From Marinobacter daepoensis DSM 16072 (lineage in GTDB: Bacteria > Pseudomonadota > Gammaproteobacteria > Pseudomonadales > Oleiphilaceae): 64,000 nt of DNA. Below the pieces are notes generated by a model. It had not been told where the DNA came from. It saw only the letters and a program-made list of their open reading frames with translations, and ran no database searches. This document shows positions 45,598 through 53,015 of this stretch, piece by piece. The stretch lies in NCBI RefSeq assembly GCF_000421165.1, contig NZ_ATWI01000010.1, positions 372,001 through 436,000 of the forward strand. Direction: 5' to 3'. The position numbers and the translations under genes were made by a program. Position 1 is the stretch's first letter, and every line of letters begins with the position of its first letter.

Positions 45598-47238
45598 AAA
45601 TAACCGGATCAGGTTGTCGGTCGCGCTGTCACCGGCCGAGCCACCCTGAGCCCCTCCCAAAAGTCTGGGCAGAATTTCGTTGCCGATCTGTTTGCCCAGC
45701 TCGACCCCCCACTGGTCAAAACAGTCGATGTCCCAGATCACGCTTTGGACAAAGGTGCGGTGCTCATAGAGTGCGATCAGTGCTCCGAGTGACTCTGGCG
45801 TTAGCTGTTCCATAAGCAGGATGTTGCACGGGCGGTTGCCAGGGATCGCTTTATGGGGGGCCAGGCGGCGGGCAGCATCCGGGGCTAGGCCGGTGTCCAG
45901 CAGTTCCTGCTCGGCTTCTGCCTCGGTTTTCCCCGCCATCATGGCCCGGGCCTGGCTCAGGCAGTTGGCAAACAGCGCCGCGTGGTGATGGGCCACGGGG
46001 TGGCGAGCTTTCAGCGGGATGATGAAATCCGCGGGGATCAGTCGGGTGCCCTGATGGATGAGCTGATGGTAGGCGTGCTGGCCATTGGCACCAACGCCTC
46101 CCCAAAGAATGGGGCCTGTCTGGTAGTTCACGTCAGCCCCGCGCTGGGTAACGCGCTTGCCATTGCTTTCCATGTCCAGTTGCTGCAAGTGCTCTGGCAG
46201 GAATTTCAGGTATTCATCGTACGGTAGAACGGCGTGGCTCTGGGCATCCCAGAAGTTGGTGTACCAGATGCTGAGCATAGCCATGATCACGGGCAGGTTG
46301 GCTTCCGGTGGCGCCTGCCTGAAATGCTCATCCATTGTTCTGGCGCCCGCCAGGAGTGCCCTGAAGTGTTTCATCCCCAGGGTGAGCGCAATCGGCAGGC
46401 CGATGGCGGACCACAGCGAATAACGGCCTCCGACCCAGTCCCACATCGGAAAGGTGTTGTCGGGCTTGATGCCGAAGCGTCTGGCTTCCTCCACGTTGGC
46501 CGTGACGGCCATGAAATGTTTGGCAACGGCGGCATCGGTCCCGCCGTTATCCAGGAACCACTGTCGGGCAACCAGGCTGTTTTCCAGAGTCTCCTGCGTC
46601 CGGAAGGACTTGGATTGCACCAGGAACAGCGTTGTCTCGGGCTTCAGCGTGGACAGGGTTTCGGTAACGTCGGTGCCATCAATGTTGGCAACAAAGTGGC
46701 AGGTGATCGAGCCTTGTCGGTATGGGTGAAGTGCCTCGGCCACCAGTTTGGGGCCCAGGAATGAGCCGCCAATGCCGATACTGACCACGTCGGTGAAACG
46801 GTCTCCGGTGAACCCGGTTCGCTCTCCGCTATGGACTGCGTTGGTCAGAGCTTCCATTCGCGCCAGCGTGCGGTGAATCTCCGGCACTATGTTTTCGCCC
46901 TGAACGCACACCACGCTGCTTTCGTCTGCTCTCAGGGCGGTATGCAGGGCGGGCCGGTGTTCGGTCACATTAACGATGTCACCATCAAACAGCGCAGCTC
47001 TCCGTTTCTCCAGGCCGCAGGCCTGAGCCAGTTGAAGCAGGTGCTGAAGGCTTTCATCCGTTAAACGGTTGCGGGAGAAATCCAGCGTAAGGCCAGCTCC
47101 CTCAACCTGGTAGCGGGTTGCCCTGTCCGGGTCATCCCGGAACAGGTCACGCATGTGGGTGGCGGCAAGTTGTTCCCGGGCCGCATTAAGGGCCAGCCAT
47201 TCCTTTCGGCTGGTCAATGTGGCGTTAGTGTCAGGCAT
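45583..47238 (-). CDS. pgi: Glucose-6-phosphate isomerase
   Basis: 551 residues. Phosphosugar-binding region VVSIGIGGSFLGPKL, the SKSFRTQET segment, and WDWVGGRYSLWSAIG (signature) are intact, with the C-terminal SVIWDIDCFDQWGVELGK. Interconverts glucose-6-phosphate and fructose-6-phosphate. It is downstream of panC by 43 bp on the same strand and ends within the folB-linked HPPK gene. Confidence 0.96.
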   Translation of the reverse strand: MPDTNATLTSRKEWLALNAAREQLAATHMRDLFRDDPDRATRYQVEGAGLTLDFSRNRLTDESLQHLLQLAQACGLEKRRAALFDGDIVNVTEHRPALHTALRADESSVVCVQGENIVPEIHRTLARMEALTNAVHSGERTGFTGDRFTDVVSIGIGGSFLGPKLVAEALHPYRQGSITCHFVANIDGTDVTETLSTLKPETTLFLVQSKSFRTQETLENSLVARQWFLDNGGTDAAVAKHFMAVTANVEEARRFGIKPDNTFPMWDWVGGRYSLWSAIGLPIALTLGMKHFRALLAGARTMDEHFRQAPPEANLPVIMAMLSIWYTNFWDAQSHAVLPYDEYLKFLPEHLQQLDMESNGKRVTQRGADVNYQTGPILWGGVGANGQHAYHQLIHQGTRLIPADFIIPLKARHPVAHHHAALFANCLSQARAMMAGKTEAEAEQELLDTGLAPDAARRLAPHKAIPGNRPCNILLMEQLTPESLGALIALYEHRTFVQSVIWDIDCFDQWGVELGKQIGNEILPRLLGGAQGGSAGDSATDNLIRLFLSRG

Positions 47239-47281
47239 CAGGCGATCCTTTCCATTGGTAATGTGACTCCATGTCTCTGGC

Positions 47282-48130
47282 TTACCGTTTGACCGAAAGA
47301 TTATCGATCAGTCGAGTGGTGCCCAGGAACGCTGCAACCAGCAGCGTGATCTCTTGATCTTGGCCGCTGGCAGGCTTCAGCGTGAGGCTGTTCACGATGT
47401 TGAAGTAGTCAGGGCGCAGGCCCGCGTTCGTCAACGACTGTCGGGCAGCCTGCTCCAGAGTGCCGTAGTCATTTCGCCCCTGTGCCAGTTGGTCTGCCGT
47501 TTCTTTCAGCGTCTGGAATACCGTTGGGGCCACTGCCCGCTCGTCTTCAGTCAGATAGCCGTTGCGGGAACTCTTGGCCAGACCGTCCTCTTCCCTGACC
47601 GTCGGGGCGCCTATGATTTCCACGGGGATCATCAGGTCTCTGGTCAGCTTCCGGATCACTGCCAGCTGCTGGAAATCTTTTTCTCCGAAGACCGCAATGT
47701 CTGGCTGGACCATGTTGAACAGCATGGTGACGACCGTTGCGACGCCTTCGAAGTGGCCAGGCCTGCTGGCGCCACAATGTCCTTCACTGACTTCAGGAAC
47801 CACCACTTTGGTCTGGTTCGCCAGGCCTTCCGGATAGACTTCTTCGGCATTGGGTGCAAACACCAGCGTATTGCCTGCCTCGGCCAGCTTCCGCTGGTCT
47901 TCCATGAGGGTTCTCGGGTAAGTGTCCAGGTCTTCTCCTGCACCGAACTGCATTGGGTTGACGAAGATGCTGGTTACAACGATGTCGGAGGCCTCAGCAG
48001 CTTTCCGGACCAGCGAGGTATGCCCCTCATGCAGGTTGCCCATGGTGGGCACCAGGCCGATGGTTTTGCCCTGTTGGCGATACCCTCGGAGGATTGTTCG
48101 TAGTTCTTTTAGTGAGTGTACGGTTCTCAT
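47282..48130 (-). CDS. panC: Pantothenate synthetase
   Basis: 282 residues with [17 protein letters not shown] (nucleotide site with HxGH-like HEGH), IFVNPMQFG and FGEKDFQQL. It condenses pantoate and beta-alanine with ATP. The start overlaps the panB stop by 4 bp (ATGA), so the two are coupled. Confidence 0.97.
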   Translation of the reverse strand: MRTVHSLKELRTILRGYRQQGKTIGLVPTMGNLHEGHTSLVRKAAEASDIVVTSIFVNPMQFGAGEDLDTYPRTLMEDQRKLAEAGNTLVFAPNAEEVYPEGLANQTKVVVPEVSEGHCGASRPGHFEGVATVVTMLFNMVQPDIAVFGEKDFQQLAVIRKLTRDLMIPVEIIGAPTVREEDGLAKSSRNGYLTEDERAVAPTVFQTLKETADQLAQGRNDYGTLEQAARQSLTNAGLRPDYFNIVNSLTLKPASGQDQEITLLVAAFLGTTRLIDNLSVKR

Positions 48131-48921
48131 GCCTTGAACGTATGCTCCTCAGCTGGGAAAGACCGCTCTTTAACGGCCTTGGCGTAGGCTGTGATGGCTT
48201 CAGGAATCGAGCCGGTATCGGCCAGGAAGTTTTTGACGAAGCGGGGTTTCCGGCCGGTGGTGACGCCGAGCATATCGTGCAGTACCAGCACTTGGCCGTC
48301 GGTGTCCGAGCCTGCACCAATGCCGATCACCGGTGCTTTGACGGCCTGAGTAATGCGGGCTGCCAGCGGCGCTGGCACGCACTCCAGAAGGATGATGTCT
48401 GCACCGGCTGCTTCCAGCTCACAGGCATGCTCGATCATGGCTTCGGCGGCCTTTTCATCCCGGCCCTGCACTTTGTAACCGCCAAGTTTATTAACAAACT
48501 GAGGGGTTAATCCCAGATGAGCACACACTGGTACGCCGCGCTCGCTCAAGGCTTCAATGGTGTCTTTCATCCAGTCGGTGCCTTCGAGTTTGACCATGTG
48601 CGCGCCAGCGCGCATCAGCTCTGCGGCGTTGTCCAGGGCATCGGTGACTGTGCCATAAGACATGAACGGCATGTCCGCCATGATCAGAGAGCCTTTGTTG
48701 CCTCGCGCCACGCAACTGGTGTGGTAGATCATCTGCTCCATGGTCACCGGGAGGGTGCTGTCGTGGCCCTGAAGTACCATGCCGAGGGAGTCACCGATCA
48801 GGATGACATCAACGCCGGCTTCGCTGACCACCTGCGCAAACGTCGCATCGTAGGAGGTCAGTGCCGAGAAGGCTTCGCCTTTCTGTTTGTATTCCCGCAG
48901 AGTGTTGATGGTAACTGCCAT
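48127..48921 (-). CDS. panB: 3-methyl-2-oxobutanoate hydroxymethyltransferase
   Basis: 264 residues, with the [19 protein letters not shown] and KLEGTDWM segments and the catalytic Glu region [10 protein letters not shown]. It makes ketopantoate in coenzyme A synthesis. It precedes panC (ATGA overlap) and follows folK after 125 bp. Confidence 0.97.
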   Translation of the reverse strand: MAVTINTLREYKQKGEAFSALTSYDATFAQVVSEAGVDVILIGDSLGMVLQGHDSTLPVTMEQMIYHTSCVARGNKGSLIMADMPFMSYGTVTDALDNAAELMRAGAHMVKLEGTDWMKDTIEALSERGVPVCAHLGLTPQFVNKLGGYKVQGRDEKAAEAMIEHACELEAAGADIILLECVPAPLAARITQAVKAPVIGIGAGSDTDGQVLVLHDMLGVTTGRKPRFVKNFLADTGSIPEAITAYAKAVKERSFPAEEHTFKA

Positions 48922-49046
48922 AAAATCCTTGCCTTTTGGGTGGATGGGCCAGTATCGGGCCGGGTCAGTCAGTGTTCAGAGCGTTAATGTAAATCCCGGG
49001 GTGTATAAGACACAAGAGTAGCATGGTCTGTCAGGCCTGAGTGCGC

Positions 49047-49544
49047 TCAGGTTCCGGCCTTGGGTGGGAGTTTGCGCAGCTGGTTGTCTGCACAGAGGGT
49101 GCGCAGCCTTGCCACTGACTGGCCATCCGGGAGTGTCAGACCGGGATTAAGGTCAAGCAGCGGTTGCAAAACGAAGTCGCGATCGGGCAACTCGGCATGA
49201 GGAACCGTCAGGCGGGGGTCCCGGATGGATTCCTGCCCATAGAGCAAAAGGTCAAGATCCAGCGTTCGGGGGCCCCAATGCCTCAGCCGCTCGCGGCCAT
49301 GGGCATGCTCAATGGCTTGCAGGTGGTCAAGTAGCTCATGGGCAGGAAGACGGGTCCGTAGCCAAACGGCACCATTGACGAAATCAGGCTGGTCCTGGGG
49401 GCCCACTGGCCGGCTCGCGTAAAACGGCGACTGCGCGACCAGAGTGGTCCCGGGCAAGCCAGCCAGTTCCGAAACCGCCCGGGCCAGTTGGATCGCCGGA
49501 TCGTCCAGATTGCTTCCGAGTCCGACGTAGGCGTCTGTGGTCAT
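49047..49544 (-). CDS. folK: 6-hydroxymethyl-7,8-dihydropterin pyrophosphokinase
   Basis: 165 residues with the complete canonical core AHGRERLRHWGPRTLDLDLL, including the Arg/Trp loop residues and the DLD metal site. It transfers pyrophosphate from ATP to the pterin in folate synthesis. It overlaps pcnB by 4 bp (ATGA). This, rather than the folB-linked copy, looks like the standard FolK, in the Pseudomonas-type pcnB-folK-panB order. Confidence 0.95.
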   Translation of the reverse strand: MTTDAYVGLGSNLDDPAIQLARAVSELAGLPGTTLVAQSPFYASRPVGPQDQPDFVNGAVWLRTRLPAHELLDHLQAIEHAHGRERLRHWGPRTLDLDLLLYGQESIRDPRLTVPHAELPDRDFVLQPLLDLNPGLTLPDGQSVARLRTLCADNQLRKLPPKAGT

Positions 49545-50908
49545 GACTGCTCGGGCTTTCTGACGGGCTTGCGTTTTCGGCGTCTTTTCTTTGGGCCGGC
49601 AGCACCAAGCTCAGAAAGCATTTTTTCTTGCTTGCGTTCATCGGCCTGCTGGAAACTCGTCCACCATTGCCCAAGGCCGGGTTCCAGCTCGCCGGCTGCT
49701 TCGCGCACAAGCAGGAAATCATAGGCCGCACGGAAGCGGGGGTGGGCCATGGTGCCGAACGCCCGTTTTCCCTGCCTTCGGGGCAGGCGCATCTGCAGTT
49801 CCCAGATTTCCTTCATGGGGCCGGAGAAACGTTTCGGGATGGACGTTGCCTGAATCTGGCGTCCGATCACCTTGCCGATGGCGCCATGAAGGGCGGGCTG
49901 AACCGGGTCGCCATTATCCTGGCGGCGGCGCCATTCTACTTGCAGTGCGGGCCAGAGCATGGCGGCGAACAGGAAGTAAGGCGTGACGGATTTACCCTGG
50001 GCTATCCGGGCATCGGTGTTTCTCAGGGCCTGCAGAATCAGTGTATCGGGCTCCCCTGTGGCCAGTGCGCGCGCGGTTTCCGGGAACAGCGGTGCCAGCA
50101 GGTTGTATTGCTGGAGCAAATGATAGGTGGCTTCACCATGGCCGGCAGAGAACAATTTCAGAACTTCGTCGAACAGTCTGGCTGGTGGAATATGGGTCAG
50201 CAGAGGGGCCAGCTCACGAATGGGCGCCTCGGTTTCCGGTTCGATCTCGAAATCCAGTTTCGCCGCGAAGCGGATGGCTCTCAGCATCCGGACGGGATCT
50301 TCGCGATACCGGGTGTCGGGGTCTCCGATCAGGCGGATTTGCCGGGTGTTCAGGTCCTGAACGCCATTGGCGAAGTCGATGATGGAGAAATCCCGAATGC
50401 AGTAATAAAGCGCGTTGATGGTGAAATCCCGACGCAGGGCATCTTCTTCCTGATTGCCATAGACGTTGTCCCGGAGCAGCAGGCCGTGTTCGCTGGTCTT
50501 GTGCTCATCGTCAGCCAGATCGTCGCTGGTATCCCGGGCATTGCCTCTGAATGTGGTGACCTCAATGATCTCCCGCCCAAACACGACATGGACGATGCGG
50601 AATCGCCTGCCGATCAGGCGCGAGTTCCGGAACAGGTCATGAACCTCTTCCGGCGTCGCGTTAGTGGCAATGTCAAAGTCTTTGGGCTGGCCTCCGAGGA
50701 GAATGTCCCGAACGCCGCCGCCCACCAGATAGGCCTCGTAGCCCGACTTGTTCAGCCGGTGCAGTACCTTCTTGGCAGCTTCACTGATCATCGAGCGGGA
50801 GATGTTGTGCTGATCTCTCGGGATCTCCTGCCGCTGATAGTGGCGGGCTTTCTTTTTCCCGTTCCCGGGAATGAAGGAGCGGAGTTTTTCAACAAGTCGT
50901 TTAGGCAT
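49541..50908 (-). CDS. pcnB: Poly(A) polymerase I
   Basis: 455 residues of the class II nucleotidyltransferase family: AYLVGGGVRDILLGGQPKDFDIAT contains the catalytic Gly-Gly and DxD (DFD), followed by RNA-binding RRF and the PcnB-specific head, with a basic RRRKRKPVRKPEQS tail. It adds 3' poly(A) tails that mark RNAs for decay. It precedes folK. Between it and cbrB is a 705-bp stretch with the CrcZ-like RNA gene; the last 138 bp, 50909-51046, are the pcnB leader, in which I see nothing else. Confidence 0.95.
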   Translation of the reverse strand: MPKRLVEKLRSFIPGNGKKKARHYQRQEIPRDQHNISRSMISEAAKKVLHRLNKSGYEAYLVGGGVRDILLGGQPKDFDIATNATPEEVHDLFRNSRLIGRRFRIVHVVFGREIIEVTTFRGNARDTSDDLADDEHKTSEHGLLLRDNVYGNQEEDALRRDFTINALYYCIRDFSIIDFANGVQDLNTRQIRLIGDPDTRYREDPVRMLRAIRFAAKLDFEIEPETEAPIRELAPLLTHIPPARLFDEVLKLFSAGHGEATYHLLQQYNLLAPLFPETARALATGEPDTLILQALRNTDARIAQGKSVTPYFLFAAMLWPALQVEWRRRQDNGDPVQPALHGAIGKVIGRQIQATSIPKRFSGPMKEIWELQMRLPRRQGKRAFGTMAHPRFRAAYDFLLVREAAGELEPGLGQWWTSFQQADERKQEKMLSELGAAGPKKRRRKRKPVRKPEQS

Positions 50909-51045
50909 GGAATTCCGTGCGTGCGATGCGCAAAAACGGGGATTTTAACGGTTTGAGCAGCAATTGCACATGTTTACGGGAGACTTTCGGGGAATGCTTT
51001 GGTTTGGGCGAGGCTGAAAGGGCTATAAGGGGCTGGGCCAGATAA

Positions 51046-51077
51046 TCAAAAGGCGGACCCGTTTTCACGAATCCGCC
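51046..51077 (-). terminator. Intrinsic terminator of the CrcZ-like RNA
   Basis: On the minus strand GGCGGA (51077-51072) pairs with TCCGCC (51057-51052) around a 14-nt loop and is followed by TTTTGATT. It defines an RNA 3' end near 51047. Confidence 0.75.
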
Positions 51078-51430
51078 CTGAAAGCGTTGACGATCTGCAT
51101 TGTTTTTGTTGTTGTCGGGATTCTTCTCTGTTTTTTTACCCCACTGAGTTGCCCTCAAGATAAGGACGCTAAGCAGCGCAAACGGAAAGCTTTGAATACA
51201 CAGAGTGGCCAGAAACACAGGGCGGGTTTTAAAGTATCTGTAGTGTCGCCTGAAAGACGATTCTTCTCTACATCTACAACTCGCATGTGCCGTGGGACCC
51301 CTAAAAAGCATAGTACCCAAAACGCTCAGTTCGCTTGCACCCAGTTCTTGTTTTTGTTGCCGGGTGCTTGTGCAGCTATTTGTTTTTGTTTTGGCGCTGC
51401 ATTGTCACTGTTGTTTTTGTTGTCGTGCGC
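51047..51430 (-). ncRNA. crcZ: CrcZ-like small RNA (Hfq/Crc decoy), about 384 nt
   Basis: This stretch has no credible protein gene but has all parts of a small RNA unit: sigma-54 promoter at 51439-51456, a start near 51430, and an intrinsic terminator near 51047. The minus strand begins GCGCACGACAACAAAAACAA and contains four A-rich clusters: 51409-51424, 51379-51392, 51345-51358 (also AACAAGAA) and 51100-51113 (AACAACAA and AACAAAAA). Each includes the AAnAAnAA pattern bound by Hfq and Crc. Its place between cbrB and pcnB and its length match Pseudomonas CrcZ (about 400 nt). Primary sequence homology outside the motifs could not be checked. Confidence 0.85.
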
Positions 51431-51438
51431 TTAATAGG

Positions 51439-51456
51439 TTGCAGAGCGCGTGCCAG
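51439..51456 (-). promoter_or_regulatory. Sigma-54 promoter of the CrcZ-like RNA
   Basis: The minus strand reads CTGGCACGCGCTCTGCAA: -24 box CTGGCACG (perfect), exact GG-N10-GC spacing (GG 51454-51453, GC 51442-51441) and -12 box CTGCA, one mismatch from TTGCA. Predicted start is about 51429-51430. Confidence 0.85.
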
Positions 51457-51505
51457 TTTTTGAAAACCCTTTAATAACAGTCGGTTATAAAAACGTGGGG
51501 TGTAA

Positions 51506-51588
51506 GTGTTACCCCGTACCCGGTGAAAGTGTTACCCGGGGCTCGCTCCTGGTGGAGGATGTGTTACCGAGAGGAACAGAGGGTAACA
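51506..51588 (-). promoter_or_regulatory. Upstream activator site cluster, candidate CbrB binding region
   Basis: Three direct GTGTTACC copies at 51506, 51529 and 51561 and an inverted GGTAACA at 51582-51588, so 51562-51588 forms TGTTAC-N15-GTAACA. The cluster lies 50-130 bp upstream of the -24 box, the normal position for a sigma-54 activator, and starts 25 bp past the cbrB stop. I recall the Pseudomonas CbrB consensus as the same TGTTAC/GTAACA dyad. Confidence 0.72.
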
Positions 51589-51613
51589 ACTGAGGCGGGG
51601 TTCATTTTTTGGT

Positions 51614-53008
51614 TCAGTTTTTCTTGCGTGGAATGCCCAGCCTCTGGCGGCGCTCCCATAACGATTTTCGGCTGATGCCCAGTTTCTGTGCGAGTTCGGT
51701 CTCGCTCATACGGTCCTGATTTTCAAGTACAAAATGCTGGAAGTAATCTTCCAGAGACAGATCGTTGGAGGCGTCGGCATCCCGGGCAGAAGTTTGTTCG
51801 TTGTTGCCCTCCACCAGGGTCTCCGGGATATATTCGTCGGACGAGTCACTGTCCAGGTCCAGCACCGAAGGCGCGATGATATTGCCGTCGGTCAGAATAG
51901 AAGCACGCTCTATGGCGTTCTCAAGCTCCCGGACGTTACCAGGCCAGCGGTAACGTTCCAGGGCCAGCATGGCCTCTGGGCTCAGAGTCAGGTCTGGCCG
52001 CCCGAGTTTGCCGGCCTGGCGTTTCAGAAATTTTCCGGCCAGGCCAAGGATGTCCGCCCGGCGTTCCCGCAAGGGGGGGAGGCGAATCTGCATGACGTTC
52101 AGCCGGTAGTAAAGGTCTTCCCGGAACTCGCCGGTTCGGGTCATGGCCTTCAGATTTCGGTGGGTGGCGGCAATCATCCGAACATCCACGGTTCGGCTCT
52201 GGGTGGAGCCCACTCTTCGGATTTCGCTCTCCTGAAGGACCCGAAGCAGTCGAGCCTGGGCCTCGGCGGGCAGCTCTCCTATTTCATCCAGAAACAAGCT
52301 GCCTCCGTCAGCTGCTTCAATCAGCCCCGTTCGGGCAGAGACGGCGCCGGTGAAGGCGCCTTTTTCGTGGCCGAACAACTCGGATTCAATCAGGCTCTCC
52401 GGGATTGCTGCGCAGTTGACTGATATCAAGGGTTTGCTGGCGCGCGGGCTAAGCAGGTGCAAGGCGCGGGCTGCGAGCTCTTTCCCGGTGCCGGATTCGC
52501 CTTGGATGAGCACGGTGGTCTCGGTTGGGGCTACTTTCCGGATCAGGGTGAACACCTTCTGCATCGGCTCGCACTGCCCAAACATGATTTCGGATGGGTC
52601 CGAATCGGTTTGGTTCCGCGACGCTGGGGTGTCATTATCCGGGCCGTCGTTGTTGCTTGCGGCCCTTCGGGTGAGGATGTTGTCGACCGCAGCGAGCATT
52701 TCATCGTGGTCGAAGGGTTTGGCGATATAGTCCACGGCTCCCATCTTCATCGAATCCACGGCGGATCGCAGGCTGGCATAACTCGTCATGATCAGGACTG
52801 GTGTGTTGGGGGCGCGATTGATCATTTCAGTGCCAGCGGCGCCAGGCAGTCTCAGGTCGGTTATAACAAGGTCAAAACTGTCCGGGTCCAGGCCTTCAGC
52901 CTCTTCTACCGACACAGCATCGGAGACCTCGTAACCAGCATGCTGGAGCAGCTTTCGAACCGCCGAGCGGATGATGTCTTCGTCTTCAACAATCAGGATG
53001 CGGGGCAT
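51614..53008 (-). CDS. cbrB: CbrB, NtrC-type sigma-54 response regulator
   Basis: 464 residues. Receiver domain with the acidic pocket and phospho-acceptor Asp51 (VITDLRLPG), central AAA+ domain with Walker A GESGTGKE and the sigma-54 contact loop GAFTGA, and a C-terminal Fis-type helix-turn-helix (SETELAQKLGISRKSLWERRQRLG). Position downstream of cbrA (7 bp) and upstream of pcnB identifies it as CbrB, regulator of carbon/nitrogen balance. The predicted sigma-54 promoter and activator sites directly downstream are its likely main target. Confidence 0.92.
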   Translation of the reverse strand: MPRILIVEDEDIIRSAVRKLLQHAGYEVSDAVSVEEAEGLDPDSFDLVITDLRLPGAAGTEMINRAPNTPVLIMTSYASLRSAVDSMKMGAVDYIAKPFDHDEMLAAVDNILTRRAASNNDGPDNDTPASRNQTDSDPSEIMFGQCEPMQKVFTLIRKVAPTETTVLIQGESGTGKELAARALHLLSPRASKPLISVNCAAIPESLIESELFGHEKGAFTGAVSARTGLIEAADGGSLFLDEIGELPAEAQARLLRVLQESEIRRVGSTQSRTVDVRMIAATHRNLKAMTRTGEFREDLYYRLNVMQIRLPPLRERRADILGLAGKFLKRQAGKLGRPDLTLSPEAMLALERYRWPGNVRELENAIERASILTDGNIIAPSVLDLDSDSSDEYIPETLVEGNNEQTSARDADASNDLSLEDYFQHFVLENQDRMSETELAQKLGISRKSLWERRQRLGIPRKKN

Positions 53009-53015
53009 AGGGTGT

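Noticed and set aside
49628-50956. A 442-codon plus-strand open frame opposite pcnB
   Set aside because: Antisense to the complete poly(A) polymerase gene; low-information composition and no domain.
50901-51434. Short coding frames in the cbrB-pcnB interval (plus 51087-51434; minus 50901-51320)
   Set aside because: Their products are low-complexity Phe/Leu/Cys-rich strings created by the T/A-rich repeat motifs, without start signals. The sRNA reading explains the region better.
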